Notes: generated by a model not told the origin, from the letters alone. 64,000 bases of DNA from Bacillaceae bacterium JMAK1 (GCA_012970285.1 JIBW01000006.1:531796-595795), one strand, 5' to 3'; counted from the stretch's first letter, positions 18,222 through 27,288 are shown. Numbers and translations are program-made.

Positions 18222-18503
18222 ATGATACACATTAAGTTAGATGACACCCATATAGAAGCCATTAACTGGACAGAAGACGCTCGGTCTATTCATTTTACAT
18301 TCCACGTGCATTCAAATGATTATCATGCTGTGACGACACTTTTATATCGCCAACGTTTTCTCGTTACAATTGCCGATGAAAATCGTTCATTCAATGGGAG
18401 CATCATAAATTATTCAACGTCAATTACGAACTTATACGAACCCGACCAAGTCGGTACATTTTCACTTACACTGCAGAAAGAGGGAGATGTTCATGAAGCT
18501 TAG
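18222..18503 (+). CDS. DUF3219 family protein (YkvR-like)
   Basis: 93-residue cytosolic protein with the family signature NGSIINYSTSITNLYEP near the middle, matching Bacillus YkvR. No function is known. The ATG at 18222 follows CGAGGAGG by eight bases; an in-frame start 13 codons upstream lies ahead of that site. Its end overlaps the flavin oxidoreductase start by 11 bases, so the two are translated together. Confidence 0.85.
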   Translation: MIHIKLDDTHIEAINWTEDARSIHFTFHVHSNDYHAVTTLLYRQRFLVTIADENRSFNGSIINYSTSITNLYEPDQVGTFSLTLQKEGDVHEA

Positions 18504-19482
18504 CGTGCTAGATAGCTCACCTATTGCGGCTGGGAAAACATCACAAGATGCTCTTTTAGACTCTGCCACGCTAGCGCAAGCTGTCGAACAACTAGGATAT
18601 ACACGCTTTTGGTTAACAGAGCACCATGATTTGAATGGACTAGCCTCTTCAACACCAGAAGTGTTGCTCGCCTGGATTGGCAGCAAAACGTCTCACATCC
18701 GTTTAGGCACTGGCGCAATCCTCTTGCCACACTATAAGCCGTTTAAAGTTGCAGAAATCCATCATACGCTCGCTACACTCTTTCCAGATCGAATTGATAT
18801 CGGTCTTGGCCGTGCTCCAGGCGGAAGTGCCGAAATAACCAATGCACTTAATGACAACTTCTTACAAGCTGTTTATAAAATGCCGGATCTCGTTCAAGAA
18901 TTACTAGCGTACATTGATCAAACCGTTACACACATTCAAGCATCCCCCGTACCAAGCACACCACCTTCAACTTGGCTTCTTGGAACGAGCAAAAAAAGTG
19001 CAAAACTGGCTGCTGAAATGGGGATGAGTTACGCTTTTGGTCAATGGATGAGCGATACAGATGGAGCGGAAGCAATCACTCTTTATGATGAACAGTTTAC
19101 ACCTCGCACAGAAGGTTCACATGCAGAATCAATGATCACAATAGCTGCCCTTTGTGCTGAAACGAATAAAAAAGCGATGCTCCTTGCAAAAAGCCTCTTC
19201 CTTTGGCAACAACAAGTCAATAACGGTCGTGGGGACGATGGCATCCCTTCAATTCAAGTCGCTCGTCAATATACGTTCGAAACCGATGAACAAACAAAGT
19301 TCGAAGAATATGTGCAGAAAATGATTGTCGGTGAACCTTCTGTTGTCGCAAAAAAAATTGCTGAACTTCCAACTGAAGAAGTTATGATTCACTCTCCCGC
19401 TCATGACGTTAATGATCGCATCCACTCCTACAAATTGATTGCAGATGCTATGAATGACTTATCCTTACCCCGTCTAAACTAG
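18493..19482 (+). CDS. LLM-class flavin-dependent oxidoreductase (luciferase-like)
   Basis: 329-residue TIM-barrel flavoprotein of the bacterial luciferase superfamily. Visible signatures are FWLTEHHDLNGLASSTPEV near residue 40, IRLGTGAILLPHYKPFKVAE, and RIDIGLGRAPGG, as in Bacillus YceB/YwcH. Such proteins use FMNH2 supplied by a reductase; substrate unknown. The ATG at 18493 is six bases after GAGGGAG; an ATG two codons earlier touches that site. Co-translated with the DUF3219 gene. Confidence 0.9.
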   Translation: MKLSVLDSSPIAAGKTSQDALLDSATLAQAVEQLGYTRFWLTEHHDLNGLASSTPEVLLAWIGSKTSHIRLGTGAILLPHYKPFKVAEIHHTLATLFPDRIDIGLGRAPGGSAEITNALNDNFLQAVYKMPDLVQELLAYIDQTVTHIQASPVPSTPPSTWLLGTSKKSAKLAAEMGMSYAFGQWMSDTDGAEAITLYDEQFTPRTEGSHAESMITIAALCAETNKKAMLLAKSLFLWQQQVNNGRGDDGIPSIQVARQYTFETDEQTKFEEYVQKMIVGEPSVVAKKIAELPTEEVMIHSPAHDVNDRIHSYKLIADAMNDLSLPRLN

Positions 19483-19533
19483 GAACTATAGCCATATCAT
19501 TAACAAACGATACTCTGTGGCGAGGGGGATGAG

Positions 19534-20436
19534 ATGAAAAAAACGTATCTAATCTTTGGGGGAATAATAGCAACACTCACCTTGTGTGTTGCTATATTTC
19601 TCTTCTATTCCTACGGCGCACTCACTAAAACGACTGACGATATTTACCGCCCTATCGAACGAACTCATCCTTCCGTCCACCGCCCAGAACCCGCTCTTGT
19701 TGAAGAGCATGACCCCATTTCGTTTTTACTCCTCGGCTTAGATGCTGAGGATGAATCATTAGGGAGAACAGATACGCTAATCGTTGCCACAGTCAATCAG
19801 ACAAAATCCTCCATTCAAATGCTCAGCATTCCAAGAGACACTCGCACAGAAATTATCGGTCACAACACCGTCGATAAAATCAACCATGCCCACGCGTTCG
19901 GCGGAGCTGATATGACGGTGGAAACGGTGGAAAGCTTACTGGATATACCGATTGATTATGTCGTAACGATTAATATGCAAGGCTTTACAGATCTAATTGA
20001 CGCCGTCGATGGGATCACGGTTACCAACTCATTTTCTTTTGAATATGGTGGATTTGAATTTTTAGAAGGTCCAACTGAATTAAGCGGAGAAGAAGCTTTA
20101 GCATACGTTCGTATGCGCTATGAAGATCCTTTAGGTGATTCAGGGCGCAACATTCGTCAACGGCAAGTCATCGAGAGCTTCCTTAAAGAAGTTGTACAGT
20201 TTCAATCGCTATCAAAAATAAATGAGATTTTCACTACTGTTCGCCATAACGTTGAAACGAATTTAACACTTAGTGAAATGATCGACTTATTCGCCTATGA
20301 ACCTTCCAGGCACCATATTGAACAGCATACATTACAGGGAACTGGAACGTATCAAGATGGAATTTACTATTTACTCGTCTCAGATGAAGAACTTGAAAAC
20401 CAATCAAATAAACTAAAACAACATTTAGAACTTTGA
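19534..20436 (+). CDS. LytR-CpsA-Psr (LCP) family phosphotransferase
   Basis: 300 residues: an N-terminal membrane anchor (about residues 6-26) and an extracellular LCP domain. The conserved features are LLGLDAEDE, GRTDTLIVATVN, MLSIPRDTRTEI, KINHAHAFGGADM and the arginine-rich GRNIRQRQVIESF, which binds polyprenyl pyrophosphate. LCP proteins attach teichoic acids or other secondary polymers to peptidoglycan. The start is preceded by GAGGGGG. Paralogues TagT/TagU/TagV exist in Bacillus and I cannot say which this is. Confidence 0.9.
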   Translation: MKKTYLIFGGIIATLTLCVAIFLFYSYGALTKTTDDIYRPIERTHPSVHRPEPALVEEHDPISFLLLGLDAEDESLGRTDTLIVATVNQTKSSIQMLSIPRDTRTEIIGHNTVDKINHAHAFGGADMTVETVESLLDIPIDYVVTINMQGFTDLIDAVDGITVTNSFSFEYGGFEFLEGPTELSGEEALAYVRMRYEDPLGDSGRNIRQRQVIESFLKEVVQFQSLSKINEIFTTVRHNVETNLTLSEMIDLFAYEPSRHHIEQHTLQGTGTYQDGIYYLLVSDEELENQSNKLKQHLEL

Positions 20437-20499
20437 CCTTTTCTCATTCCCAGCCCAATCAAAATCCCAACAAGGTCGCCCCCATTTACAGATGATTCA

Positions 20500-20677
20500 T
20501 GCTATAATACTTCTTACTATTTCCTTTGAGGCAGGTGAATGAAGATCTAGAATAATGAGTTGCGCGTTTTTACAGGGGTGATGTTCCTGTTTATTTGTGC
20601 ATAACATAATTGTCTATTTTGCTGTTCATTATTCAACATCTACAACAACATACTGCATAACAGAGGAGAATGTTTCG
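20500..20677 (+). promoter_or_regulatory. Extended -10 promoter and roughly 165-base leader of the CNNM gene
   Basis: TGCTATAAT at 20500-20508 is an extended -10 with no good -35. The transcript leader of about 165 bases contains a small hairpin (CAGG GGTGATGTT CCTG) and a start-stop minigene (ATGAAGATCTAG) behind GAGG. It does not match the M-box or yybP-ykoY consensus by eye. Confidence 0.4.
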
Positions 20678-21988
20678 TTGAGTATAGGGATTAGCGCGAC
20701 GCTGTTTGTATTATTATTAATTGCCACTGCTTTTTTCGTGGCTTCAGAATTCTCGATTGTGAGAATTCGAAACAGCCGTCTCGATCAAATGATTGATGAA
20801 GGAAGTAATGTAAAGGCTTCTTTAATGAAAGACACCATAAAGAAGTTGGACGGATACCTTGCCGCATGCCAGCTCGGGATTACGGTTACTGCACTCGGTT
20901 TAGGTTGGTTAGGTGAGCCAGTCGTTGAACGTATTTTACACCCTGTGTTTGAAACTATCGGCGTCTCAGATACACTGATTACACCTTTATCCTTTATTCT
21001 AGCTTTTGCAATCGTGACGTTTTTGCACGTCGTTTTTGGAGAATTGGCACCTAAAACCGCTGCAATCCAGAAGCCTGAAGCGATTGGTTTTTTCTTGTTA
21101 CGACCACTAAGAATCTTTTATAAATTAGCGTATCCAATTATTTTTGTACTCAATGGAGTCGCAAACCGATTTGTACGACTGTTCGGCATACAACCTGCCG
21201 CAGAACGTGAAGAGGCGCACTCCGAGGAAGAGTTACAAATCTTACTCACCGAAAGTTTAAAGCACGGTGAAATTAATCAAGCAGAATTCGGCTATGTAAA
21301 CAACATCTTCGCCTTTGACGAACGAAAGGCGCATGAGATTATGGTACCTAGAACAGATATGATCTGTCTATCGGTCGACGATTCTTTCAAAGATTCCATG
21401 GCGATCATTCAAGATACTAGATTTACCCGCTTCCCTATCATTGGTGATAGCAAAGACGAAATGATTGGCTTTATTAACACCAAGCAGTTTCTACTCTTGA
21501 ATGTTGAAGAGAATCTCGTCAATTTAAATGAAATCATTCGTCCTGTGTTAACCGTCTCAGATCAAACACCAATTAAGCGTCTACTACGCAAGATGCAGTC
21601 AGAAGGCGCTCACTTAGCAGTTCTGATTGATGAGTACGGTGGTACTTCAGGGATGATTACCATCGAAGATATTCTCGAAGAAATCGTCGGAGACATTCGA
21701 GATGAATTTGACGAAGAAGAGATTCCAGAGATTGAACAAATTGCTGATTCCCACATTCTTGTCGATGGAATTGCACTCATCGACGACGTAAATGAATTTC
21801 TACCGACAAAAATTGATGAAGATGAATTTGATACCATTGGCGGTTGGCTTTTCGCTAAAAATCCAAATATCGAAGAAGGCCAACGATGGCGCACCGAGGA
21901 ACTTGAAATAAAAGTTCTAAAACGGGACGAATATCGATATCGCAAGCTTGAAATCATTTTCACAGAACAAGCAATTGAACAATCATAA
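20678..21988 (+). CDS. Hemolysin/CorC-type protein (CNNM, CBS pair, CorC_HlyC)
   Basis: 436 residues: an N-terminal CNNM membrane domain with LDGYLAACQLGITVTALGLG and HVVFGELAPK, two CBS domains from about residue 205 (IMVPRTDMICLS; VLIDEYGGTSGMITIEDILE), and a C-terminal CorC_HlyC domain. It resembles the YhdP/YrkA/YugS group, implicated in Mg2+ or other cation efflux. TTG start nine bases after GAGGAG; the first visible ATG in the leader is out of frame. Followed by a strong terminator; monocistronic. Confidence 0.88.
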   Translation: MSIGISATLFVLLLIATAFFVASEFSIVRIRNSRLDQMIDEGSNVKASLMKDTIKKLDGYLAACQLGITVTALGLGWLGEPVVERILHPVFETIGVSDTLITPLSFILAFAIVTFLHVVFGELAPKTAAIQKPEAIGFFLLRPLRIFYKLAYPIIFVLNGVANRFVRLFGIQPAAEREEAHSEEELQILLTESLKHGEINQAEFGYVNNIFAFDERKAHEIMVPRTDMICLSVDDSFKDSMAIIQDTRFTRFPIIGDSKDEMIGFINTKQFLLLNVEENLVNLNEIIRPVLTVSDQTPIKRLLRKMQSEGAHLAVLIDEYGGTSGMITIEDILEEIVGDIRDEFDEEEIPEIEQIADSHILVDGIALIDDVNEFLPTKIDEDEFDTIGGWLFAKNPNIEEGQRWRTEELEIKVLKRDEYRYRKLEIIFTEQAIEQS

Positions 21989-22000
21989 ACACACACGATA

Positions 22001-22046
22001 ATAAGCTCCCTCCCAAAGTGAGAACTTTGGAGGGAGCTTATTTTGT
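22001..22046 (+). terminator. Rho-independent terminator
   Basis: ATAAGCTCCCTCCCAAAGT pairs with ACTTTGGAGGGAGCTTAT with a one-base bulge, then TTTTG. It ends the CNNM gene and may also serve the asparagine synthase from the other side. Confidence 0.88.
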
Positions 22047-22079
22047 GTTGTTACTTACGTGTTTCATTAACTGGGCAAT

Positions 22080-23960
22080 TTAAAGACGAGCCGACGTTTT
22101 CCCGATTAGCTTCTCATTACTCTCTATCACCTGCGCTTGTTGCTCAAACCACACAGCAAACACGTAAATAACCCACAATTTCCGGCTATTATCCTTTTTA
22201 CCTACTTGATGTTCATGCAGAAGCTGTTCTACATAGTGAAGATCTACAAAGTCACCTACATTCGATGCTGCGATCCGTTCGACGATTGCTGTTCCTCGAT
22301 CTCCTTTCAACCATTTCCGCAGAGGAACTGGAAATCCGAGTTTCGGACGATGGAGAACATGTTCAGGGACAATGTCTGCAAACGCCTCTCGCAACAAGCG
22401 TTTTGTAGTCCCTTTATCAATCAACCATCTCGTAGGTGTAGCCCGAGCAACGTTGTACACTTCCATATCAAGAAAAGGTACGCGCAACTCAAGACTATTG
22501 GCCATAGACATTCGATCCCCTTTTACTAAAATATCTCCTGGTAGCCAAAAGTTCATATCAATGTGTTGCATCTTCTGTACGTCATTCCAATTCCTTGCTT
22601 CCTCATAGAACTTGCTCATCTCTTCATACAAATTGTAATTAATCAAACGTTTGTTTAACACAGATGACTTGTCATCATGGAATATTTTTGCATTGCCAAC
22701 AAAACGCTCGTCAAGCGGTGTACACGCACGTTGCAAGTAATTAACTCCATACATCGATGGGAGTTTAGATAGCGCGTGGCGCAGTGGTTTTTTTAGCACA
22801 TCAGGCAGACTAGCTATTGCCTTTAATGCTTCTGGTTCTTGGTAAATCCGGTAGCCCGCAAACAGCTCGTCCGCACCCTCTCCTGATAAAACGACGGTCA
22901 CCTTCTCTTTTGCCATCTTACAAAGCGCGTATAGGGGAATCGCTGAAGGGTCTGCAATTGGCTGGTTCAGTTTGCGAATCACTTCATCGACGAGCTTAAA
23001 GTACGCTTCCTCTGATAACGTTTGTTCATGATGGATTGTATCCAATTGCTTTGCGGTCTCCCTAGAAATTTCACACTCATTCTGTTCACCTTCAAAACCG
23101 ATCGAAAACGTATGTAGCGGACCATATTGGCGCATTAAAGCCGTAATAATCGTCGAATCAATTCCACTTGAAAGGAAGCTACCTACAGGAACATCACTTT
23201 GCATATGTACCTTTACCGAATTCTTTATGCTTTCTCGAATGTTTGTTTTCCAGTCATTTCGATCGGTTGGCTCGACGGTCGAAGGTTGAGGGCTCCAATA
23301 CGTCTTAGAAATGATCTTTCCGCTAGTCTCTATACACAAATACGATCCTGGTCTAACAGATTTAATCCCTTCAAACATCGTATTTACACCAGGAACATAT
23401 TGTAATGTTAAATAGTGCGCATAACTTTTTGCATCCACCTTTGAATGTTCTCTTCGCACCCTTACCAAACTAGAAATCTCCGATGAGAGAAGAACTCTAC
23501 CGTCATCGATACAATAATGTAGAGGTTTAATACCAAAAGGGTCGCGTCCTGCAATCAGACGCTTCTGTTGCTCGTCCCACAAGAGAAATGCGAACATCCC
23601 TCGAAGCTCATAGATAAATGCTTCTCCTAAATCTTCATAAAGGTGAAGAAGAACTTCTGCATCACTCTTCGTCGTAAAACGATGTCCACGAGCGATTAAA
23701 TTCATACGTAATTCTTGATAGTTGTAAATCTCACCATTGCAGATGAGACGAAGCGTTCCGTCTTCATTCGTGAGCGGTTGCATTCCTGTTGAAGGATTTA
23801 TAATCGCAAGTCTGCAAAAACCAAGACCGATTTGATCATCACTCCAGATCGCTTGATCATCAGGCCCTCGATGAATCATTTGCTCATTCATTTTTAGTAA
23901 ATCCTCTTGCATGATCGAATGAACGCTCGTGTTGTCGACAATCCCGTTAATCCCGCACAT
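22080..23960 (-). CDS. asnB: Asparagine synthase (glutamine-hydrolysing)
   Basis: 626 residues. The ATG at 23960 makes Cys2 (MCGINGIV) the Ntn glutaminase nucleophile, and AAAGGAG lies upstream; a start seven codons earlier would bury the cysteine. The glutaminase domain has HRGPDDQ, CNGEIYNYQELR and SDAEVLL. The synthetase domain starts about residue 230 with the ATP-loop SFLSSGIDSTI. It makes asparagine from aspartate, glutamine and ATP, or amidates a cell-wall or secondary product as some AsnB/AsnO paralogues do. Stands alone. Confidence 0.9.
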   Translation of the reverse strand: MCGINGIVDNTSVHSIMQEDLLKMNEQMIHRGPDDQAIWSDDQIGLGFCRLAIINPSTGMQPLTNEDGTLRLICNGEIYNYQELRMNLIARGHRFTTKSDAEVLLHLYEDLGEAFIYELRGMFAFLLWDEQQKRLIAGRDPFGIKPLHYCIDDGRVLLSSEISSLVRVRREHSKVDAKSYAHYLTLQYVPGVNTMFEGIKSVRPGSYLCIETSGKIISKTYWSPQPSTVEPTDRNDWKTNIRESIKNSVKVHMQSDVPVGSFLSSGIDSTIITALMRQYGPLHTFSIGFEGEQNECEISRETAKQLDTIHHEQTLSEEAYFKLVDEVIRKLNQPIADPSAIPLYALCKMAKEKVTVVLSGEGADELFAGYRIYQEPEALKAIASLPDVLKKPLRHALSKLPSMYGVNYLQRACTPLDERFVGNAKIFHDDKSSVLNKRLINYNLYEEMSKFYEEARNWNDVQKMQHIDMNFWLPGDILVKGDRMSMANSLELRVPFLDMEVYNVARATPTRWLIDKGTTKRLLREAFADIVPEHVLHRPKLGFPVPLRKWLKGDRGTAIVERIAASNVGDFVDLHYVEQLLHEHQVGKKDNSRKLWVIYVFAVWFEQQAQVIESNEKLIGKTSARL

Positions 23961-24177
23961 CTTACAATTCTCCTTTTCCAACAGCCTACAAATTTAACTT
24001 TCTAATCTTCGTAGTTTGCTACGTTTTAACGTAAAACATGCATAGGAAAAAGGAAATCTAATCTTTAATCCCACTCTATTACTTTTGAAAAACGAGATAC
24101 TTTCCTGTAATAAATTATGGTAAAATACTAATTATACTTTTTAGAAGATTAATAATTATACATAGAGGTGAAGGAAC

Positions 24178-25785
24178 ATGATGGAATTCGATCAGTATTA
24201 TCAGCCTTACGCTTCAAAGCGCACACCAGTATACAGCACAAAAGGGATGGTAGGAACGTCTCAACCACTGGCAGCTGAAGCTGGCCTTACAATGCTAAAA
24301 AAAGGTGGCAATGCCGTTGATGCTGCAATTGCGACTGCTGCAGCCTTAACCGTTGTTGAGCCGACATCAAATGGTATTGGCGGCGATTCTTTCGCAATTT
24401 TATGGCTAGACGGAGAACTTTACGGCATGAATTCAAGTGGCCGTGCGCCTGAAGGCATCTCCATTGAAGCTGTGAAAGCCCTTGGACATGAGAACATGCC
24501 ACAAAAGGGGTTAATTCCAGTCAATGTTCCTGGTGCACCTGGTGGTTGGGCGGCACTTTCTGAGCGATTCGGGAAACTACCACTCAGTGAAACTCTTGCA
24601 CCTGCCATTGATTATGCCGAGAACGGCTTCCCAGTCAGTCCAGTTGTGGCCCACCATTGGAAAAAAGCCGTAGAAACATACCCTGCTGAAGAGGCTGTAT
24701 TTAAACCGTGGCACGATACATTTACAAAAGACGGACGTGCCCCTGAAGCAGGTGAAATTTGGACATTACCTGGTCATGCAGACACACTCAAAAAAATTGC
24801 AGAGACTAATGGCAAAGCTTTTTACGAAGGAGAGTTGGCAGAAGCCATCGACGCCTTTTCTAGAGAACACGATGGGTTTATTCGCAAAGAAGACTTGGCG
24901 AAGTTCCAAACCGACTGGGTGACACCACTTAGCGTTAACTACAAAGGCTATGACGTTTGGGAATTGCCTCCAAACGGACAAGGAATTGTTCCTCTTATGG
25001 CGATGAACATTTTAAATGGCTTCGACTTACCAGCAAAGGAAACGGCAGAAACATACCATACACATATCGAAGCTTTGAAACTCGCCTTTGCAGATGGTTT
25101 CGAATACATTACGGACCCTGAATATATGTCCATTGACCCGAAAGACTTGCTTACGGAAGAGTACGGAGCAGAACGTCGTGCCTTAATTACCGACCAAGCA
25201 ATTGACCCGAAAGCAGGCGACCCTGCTCGCGGCGGAACGGTCTACATGACCGCAGCAGACGGTGATGGCAACATGGTTTCATTAATTCAAAGCAACTATG
25301 CAGGCTTCGGTTCAGGCGTTGTCATTCCAAACACAGGGATCTCTTTACAAAACCGTGGTTGGGAATTCAAATTAGATGAGACAGCTGCTAACGCTCTTAA
25401 AGGTGGCAAACGAACGTATCACACGATCATTCCTGGGTTTTTATCGAAAAACGGTGTCCCTGTCGGACCATTTGGTGTTATGGGCGGCTACATGATGCCC
25501 CAAGGACATCTACAAGTATTAACGAACTGCATTGATTACGGACTTAACCCACAAGCTGCCTTAGACGCTCCTCGTTGGAAATGGGTCGGTGGGAAGACCG
25601 TTGAAGTTGAAGCGAGTTTCCCAGCTGAAATTGCTCGACAATTAGAACGCAAAGGCCATACAATTAAACCAACTCTCGAATCAGGAAGTTTCGGAAGAGG
25701 TCAAATTATTTGGCGCAACCCAGATACAGGTGTACTTGTCGGTGGTACTGAACCACGTGCAGACGGACATATTGCCATCTGGTAA
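24178..25785 (+). CDS. Gamma-glutamyltransferase, cytosolic YwrD type
   Basis: 535-residue Ntn hydrolase that cleaves itself before the nucleophile Thr354 (RGGTVYMTAAD). The N-terminal region has GGNAVDAAIATAAALTVVEP and GIGGDSFA as in gamma-glutamyltransferases. It lacks a signal peptide, unlike secreted Ggt, and resembles Bacillus YwrD. It splits gamma-glutamyl bonds, perhaps of glutathione-like or other thiols or gamma-glutamyl amides. ATG ATG start after GAGGTGAAGG; 24181 is the alternative. A short terminator separates it from the chromate-transporter pair, a neighbourhood similar to ywrD-ywrB-ywrA of B. subtilis. Confidence 0.88.
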   Translation: MMEFDQYYQPYASKRTPVYSTKGMVGTSQPLAAEAGLTMLKKGGNAVDAAIATAAALTVVEPTSNGIGGDSFAILWLDGELYGMNSSGRAPEGISIEAVKALGHENMPQKGLIPVNVPGAPGGWAALSERFGKLPLSETLAPAIDYAENGFPVSPVVAHHWKKAVETYPAEEAVFKPWHDTFTKDGRAPEAGEIWTLPGHADTLKKIAETNGKAFYEGELAEAIDAFSREHDGFIRKEDLAKFQTDWVTPLSVNYKGYDVWELPPNGQGIVPLMAMNILNGFDLPAKETAETYHTHIEALKLAFADGFEYITDPEYMSIDPKDLLTEEYGAERRALITDQAIDPKAGDPARGGTVYMTAADGDGNMVSLIQSNYAGFGSGVVIPNTGISLQNRGWEFKLDETAANALKGGKRTYHTIIPGFLSKNGVPVGPFGVMGGYMMPQGHLQVLTNCIDYGLNPQAALDAPRWKWVGGKTVEVEASFPAEIARQLERKGHTIKPTLESGSFGRGQIIWRNPDTGVLVGGTEPRADGHIAIW

Positions 25786-25793
25786 TTCTAAGG

Positions 25794-25818
25794 GCAAGGG
25801 GCCATCCCCTTGCTTTTC
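25794..25818 (+). terminator. Short hairpin between ggt and the chromate-transporter genes
   Basis: GCAAGGGG CCAT CCCCTTGC followed by TTTTCC. A weak T-run suggests partial read-through into the downstream pair. Confidence 0.65.
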
Positions 25819-25847
25819 CTCGTTTATTACTAACATGGAGGCTACTC

Positions 25848-26420
25848 ATGAATGCACAAACACAGCTCAACATCTTCATTGCGATGTTTAGAGCGAATAT
25901 TCTCGGTTACGGGGGCGGTCCCCCGACGATCCCTCTCGTACATAAAGAAGTTGTAGATAAATACAAATGGATGAGTGATGAAGAATTCAGTGATGCGGTC
26001 GCGCTAGGAAACACGCTTCCTGGACCAATCATTACGAAGCTCTGTGGATACATCGGCTACCAAATCGGAGGAACGCTCGGTCTCATTAATGCGATTATCG
26101 CTGCAATTATGCCTACGGCAATCTTAACGATTATTCTCGTTGGAACATTATCATCGTTTCGGGACATTCCCTTTGTACAAGGAATGACGTACGCAATTGC
26201 CCCTGTTGTCGGGGTATTGCTAATCATAATGACATACAATTTTTTGAAGCAATCGAACAAAAAGGCAGGGTTTATCGGTACTGTATTGTTAACGTTTATT
26301 AGCTTGATTGTACTCGAGTGGCTAAACGTACACCCCGCTATTCTCATCGTCACTTTGATTGCCATTGCACTCATCCGCAAACCAAAAGAAGAAAAGCAAC
26401 AAGAAAGGGGCGATCACTAA
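25848..26420 (+). CDS. Chromate transporter, short chain, first half (ChrA family)
   Basis: 190-residue membrane protein with about six helices. GYGGGPPTIPLVHKEVV and ALGNTLPGPIITKL are the two signature loops of the CHR family. Short-chain CHR proteins are encoded as adjacent pairs of opposite topology that act together; this is the first partner, like Bacillus YwrB. They export chromate in some bacteria, but many homologues have no proven substrate. ATG preceded by TGGAGG. Confidence 0.9.
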   Translation: MNAQTQLNIFIAMFRANILGYGGGPPTIPLVHKEVVDKYKWMSDEEFSDAVALGNTLPGPIITKLCGYIGYQIGGTLGLINAIIAAIMPTAILTIILVGTLSSFRDIPFVQGMTYAIAPVVGVLLIIMTYNFLKQSNKKAGFIGTVLLTFISLIVLEWLNVHPAILIVTLIAIALIRKPKEEKQQERGDH

Positions 26421-26953
26421 TGCTAGAGTTATGGCACTTATTCCTCGCCTTCTTCATCCCTGGCATTGTTGGATACGGTGGTGGCCCTGCTTCCATTCCT
26501 CTTATTGAACATGAAGTCGTTAACCGTTACGGTTGGATGAGCACGCAAGAATTCGGCGAAGTCCTTGCCCTTGCCAATGCATTACCGGGTCCGATTGCGA
26601 CGAAGATGGCTGCATTTGTCGGTTGGGAAGTTGCTGGTGTACCTGGTGTCATCGCCACACTATTTGCTACAGTAGGACCAAGTCTAGCAGCGATGTTACT
26701 TCTGATGTCCGTCTTACTAAAGTACAAAGATCACCCACGCATGAAAAAGATGACGTCTTACATCCAAGCACCAATTGCTGTATTACTTGGTGTACTTGCT
26801 TTTCAATTTTTCTTTATGTCTTGGGAAGATGCTGGAATGATTCAAACACTATTTATTGCAATTGCTGCTTTACTTCTATTAGAGAAATTTAAAGTCCATC
26901 CTGTCATCGTTATTATCGGCTCGCTCATATACGGGGCTATATTCCTATCTTAA
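26420..26953 (+). CDS. Chromate transporter, short chain, second half (ChrA family)
   Basis: 177-residue partner with the same repeated loops (GYGGGPASIPLIEHEVV; ALANALPGPIATKM). The ATG overlaps the stop of the first half as TAATG, and AAAGGGG lies nine bases upstream, so the two subunits are made in equal amounts. In-frame starts further upstream would run into the previous gene and are not credible. It resembles Bacillus YwrA. No terminator is obvious directly behind it. Confidence 0.9.
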   Translation: MLELWHLFLAFFIPGIVGYGGGPASIPLIEHEVVNRYGWMSTQEFGEVLALANALPGPIATKMAAFVGWEVAGVPGVIATLFATVGPSLAAMLLLMSVLLKYKDHPRMKKMTSYIQAPIAVLLGVLAFQFFFMSWEDAGMIQTLFIAIAALLLLEKFKVHPVIVIIGSLIYGAIFLS

Positions 26954-27024
26954 ATGATATAAGACGCAGTCAATAAGGATCACCAATTTACAGTTATTGT
27001 AATATAATGCATGCGGAATTCTTT

Positions 27025-27053
27025 TTGATTTTCTGACATCTTTATGGTTTAAT
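27025..27053 (+). promoter_or_regulatory. Candidate promoter of the TPP riboswitch
   Basis: TTGATT and TTTAAT with a 17-base spacer, ending about 37 bases before the riboswitch P1 stem. Another TATAAT at 27003 lacks a -35. Confidence 0.4.
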
Positions 27054-27089
27054 AAGTATTAGTAAGCCATTCTTGAATATATTTTTTTG

Positions 27090-27174
27090 TTCACTAGGGG
27101 GGCCATTCGGCTGAGAAAAGCGGTGCTTTAACCCTTTGAACCTGATCTGGTTCGTACCAGCGTAGGAAAGTGAA
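27090..27174 (+). ncRNA. TPP riboswitch (THI element), orphan
   Basis: The P1 stem is TTCACT (27090-27095) with AGTGAA (27169-27174). Between them are the invariant pieces GGCTGAGA, ACCCTTTGAACCTGATCTGG and ACCAGCGTAGG, in the right order and spacing for a thiamine pyrophosphate aptamer. The usual GTAGGGAAGT end reads GTAGGAAAGT, a one-base departure. A terminator follows at 27188, but no plus-strand gene follows that terminator: the next gene is DUF4349 on the opposite strand. Confidence 0.92.
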
Positions 27175-27187
27175 GCTTGTTACGAGA

Positions 27188-27224
27188 ACGCTCTGTGCGA
27201 TGCATCAGAGCATTTTCTATTTTC
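27188..27224 (+). terminator. Terminator of the TPP riboswitch expression platform
   Basis: GCTCTGTGC and GCATCAGAGC form a stem with one bulge, followed by ATTTTCTATTTTC. The position right after P1 is that of a riboswitch-controlled terminator. Confidence 0.75.
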
Positions 27225-27248
27225 ATTAGTAGTCCTTTACACCTAACA

Positions 27249-27288
27249 CCCTCCATTTATCATTTTTAAATGGAGGGTTTCATTTTTC
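27249..27288 (+). terminator. Second hairpin with T-run
   Basis: CCCTCCATTTA pairs perfectly with TAAATGGAGGG, then TTTCATTTTT. It faces the plus strand, 25 bases after the riboswitch terminator and right at the DUF4349 stop; it may serve both directions. Confidence 0.75.

Noticed and set aside
20510..20677. M-box or yybP-ykoY metal riboswitch before the CNNM gene
   Set aside because: The conserved aptamer sequences are not found by eye; kept only as an unassigned leader.
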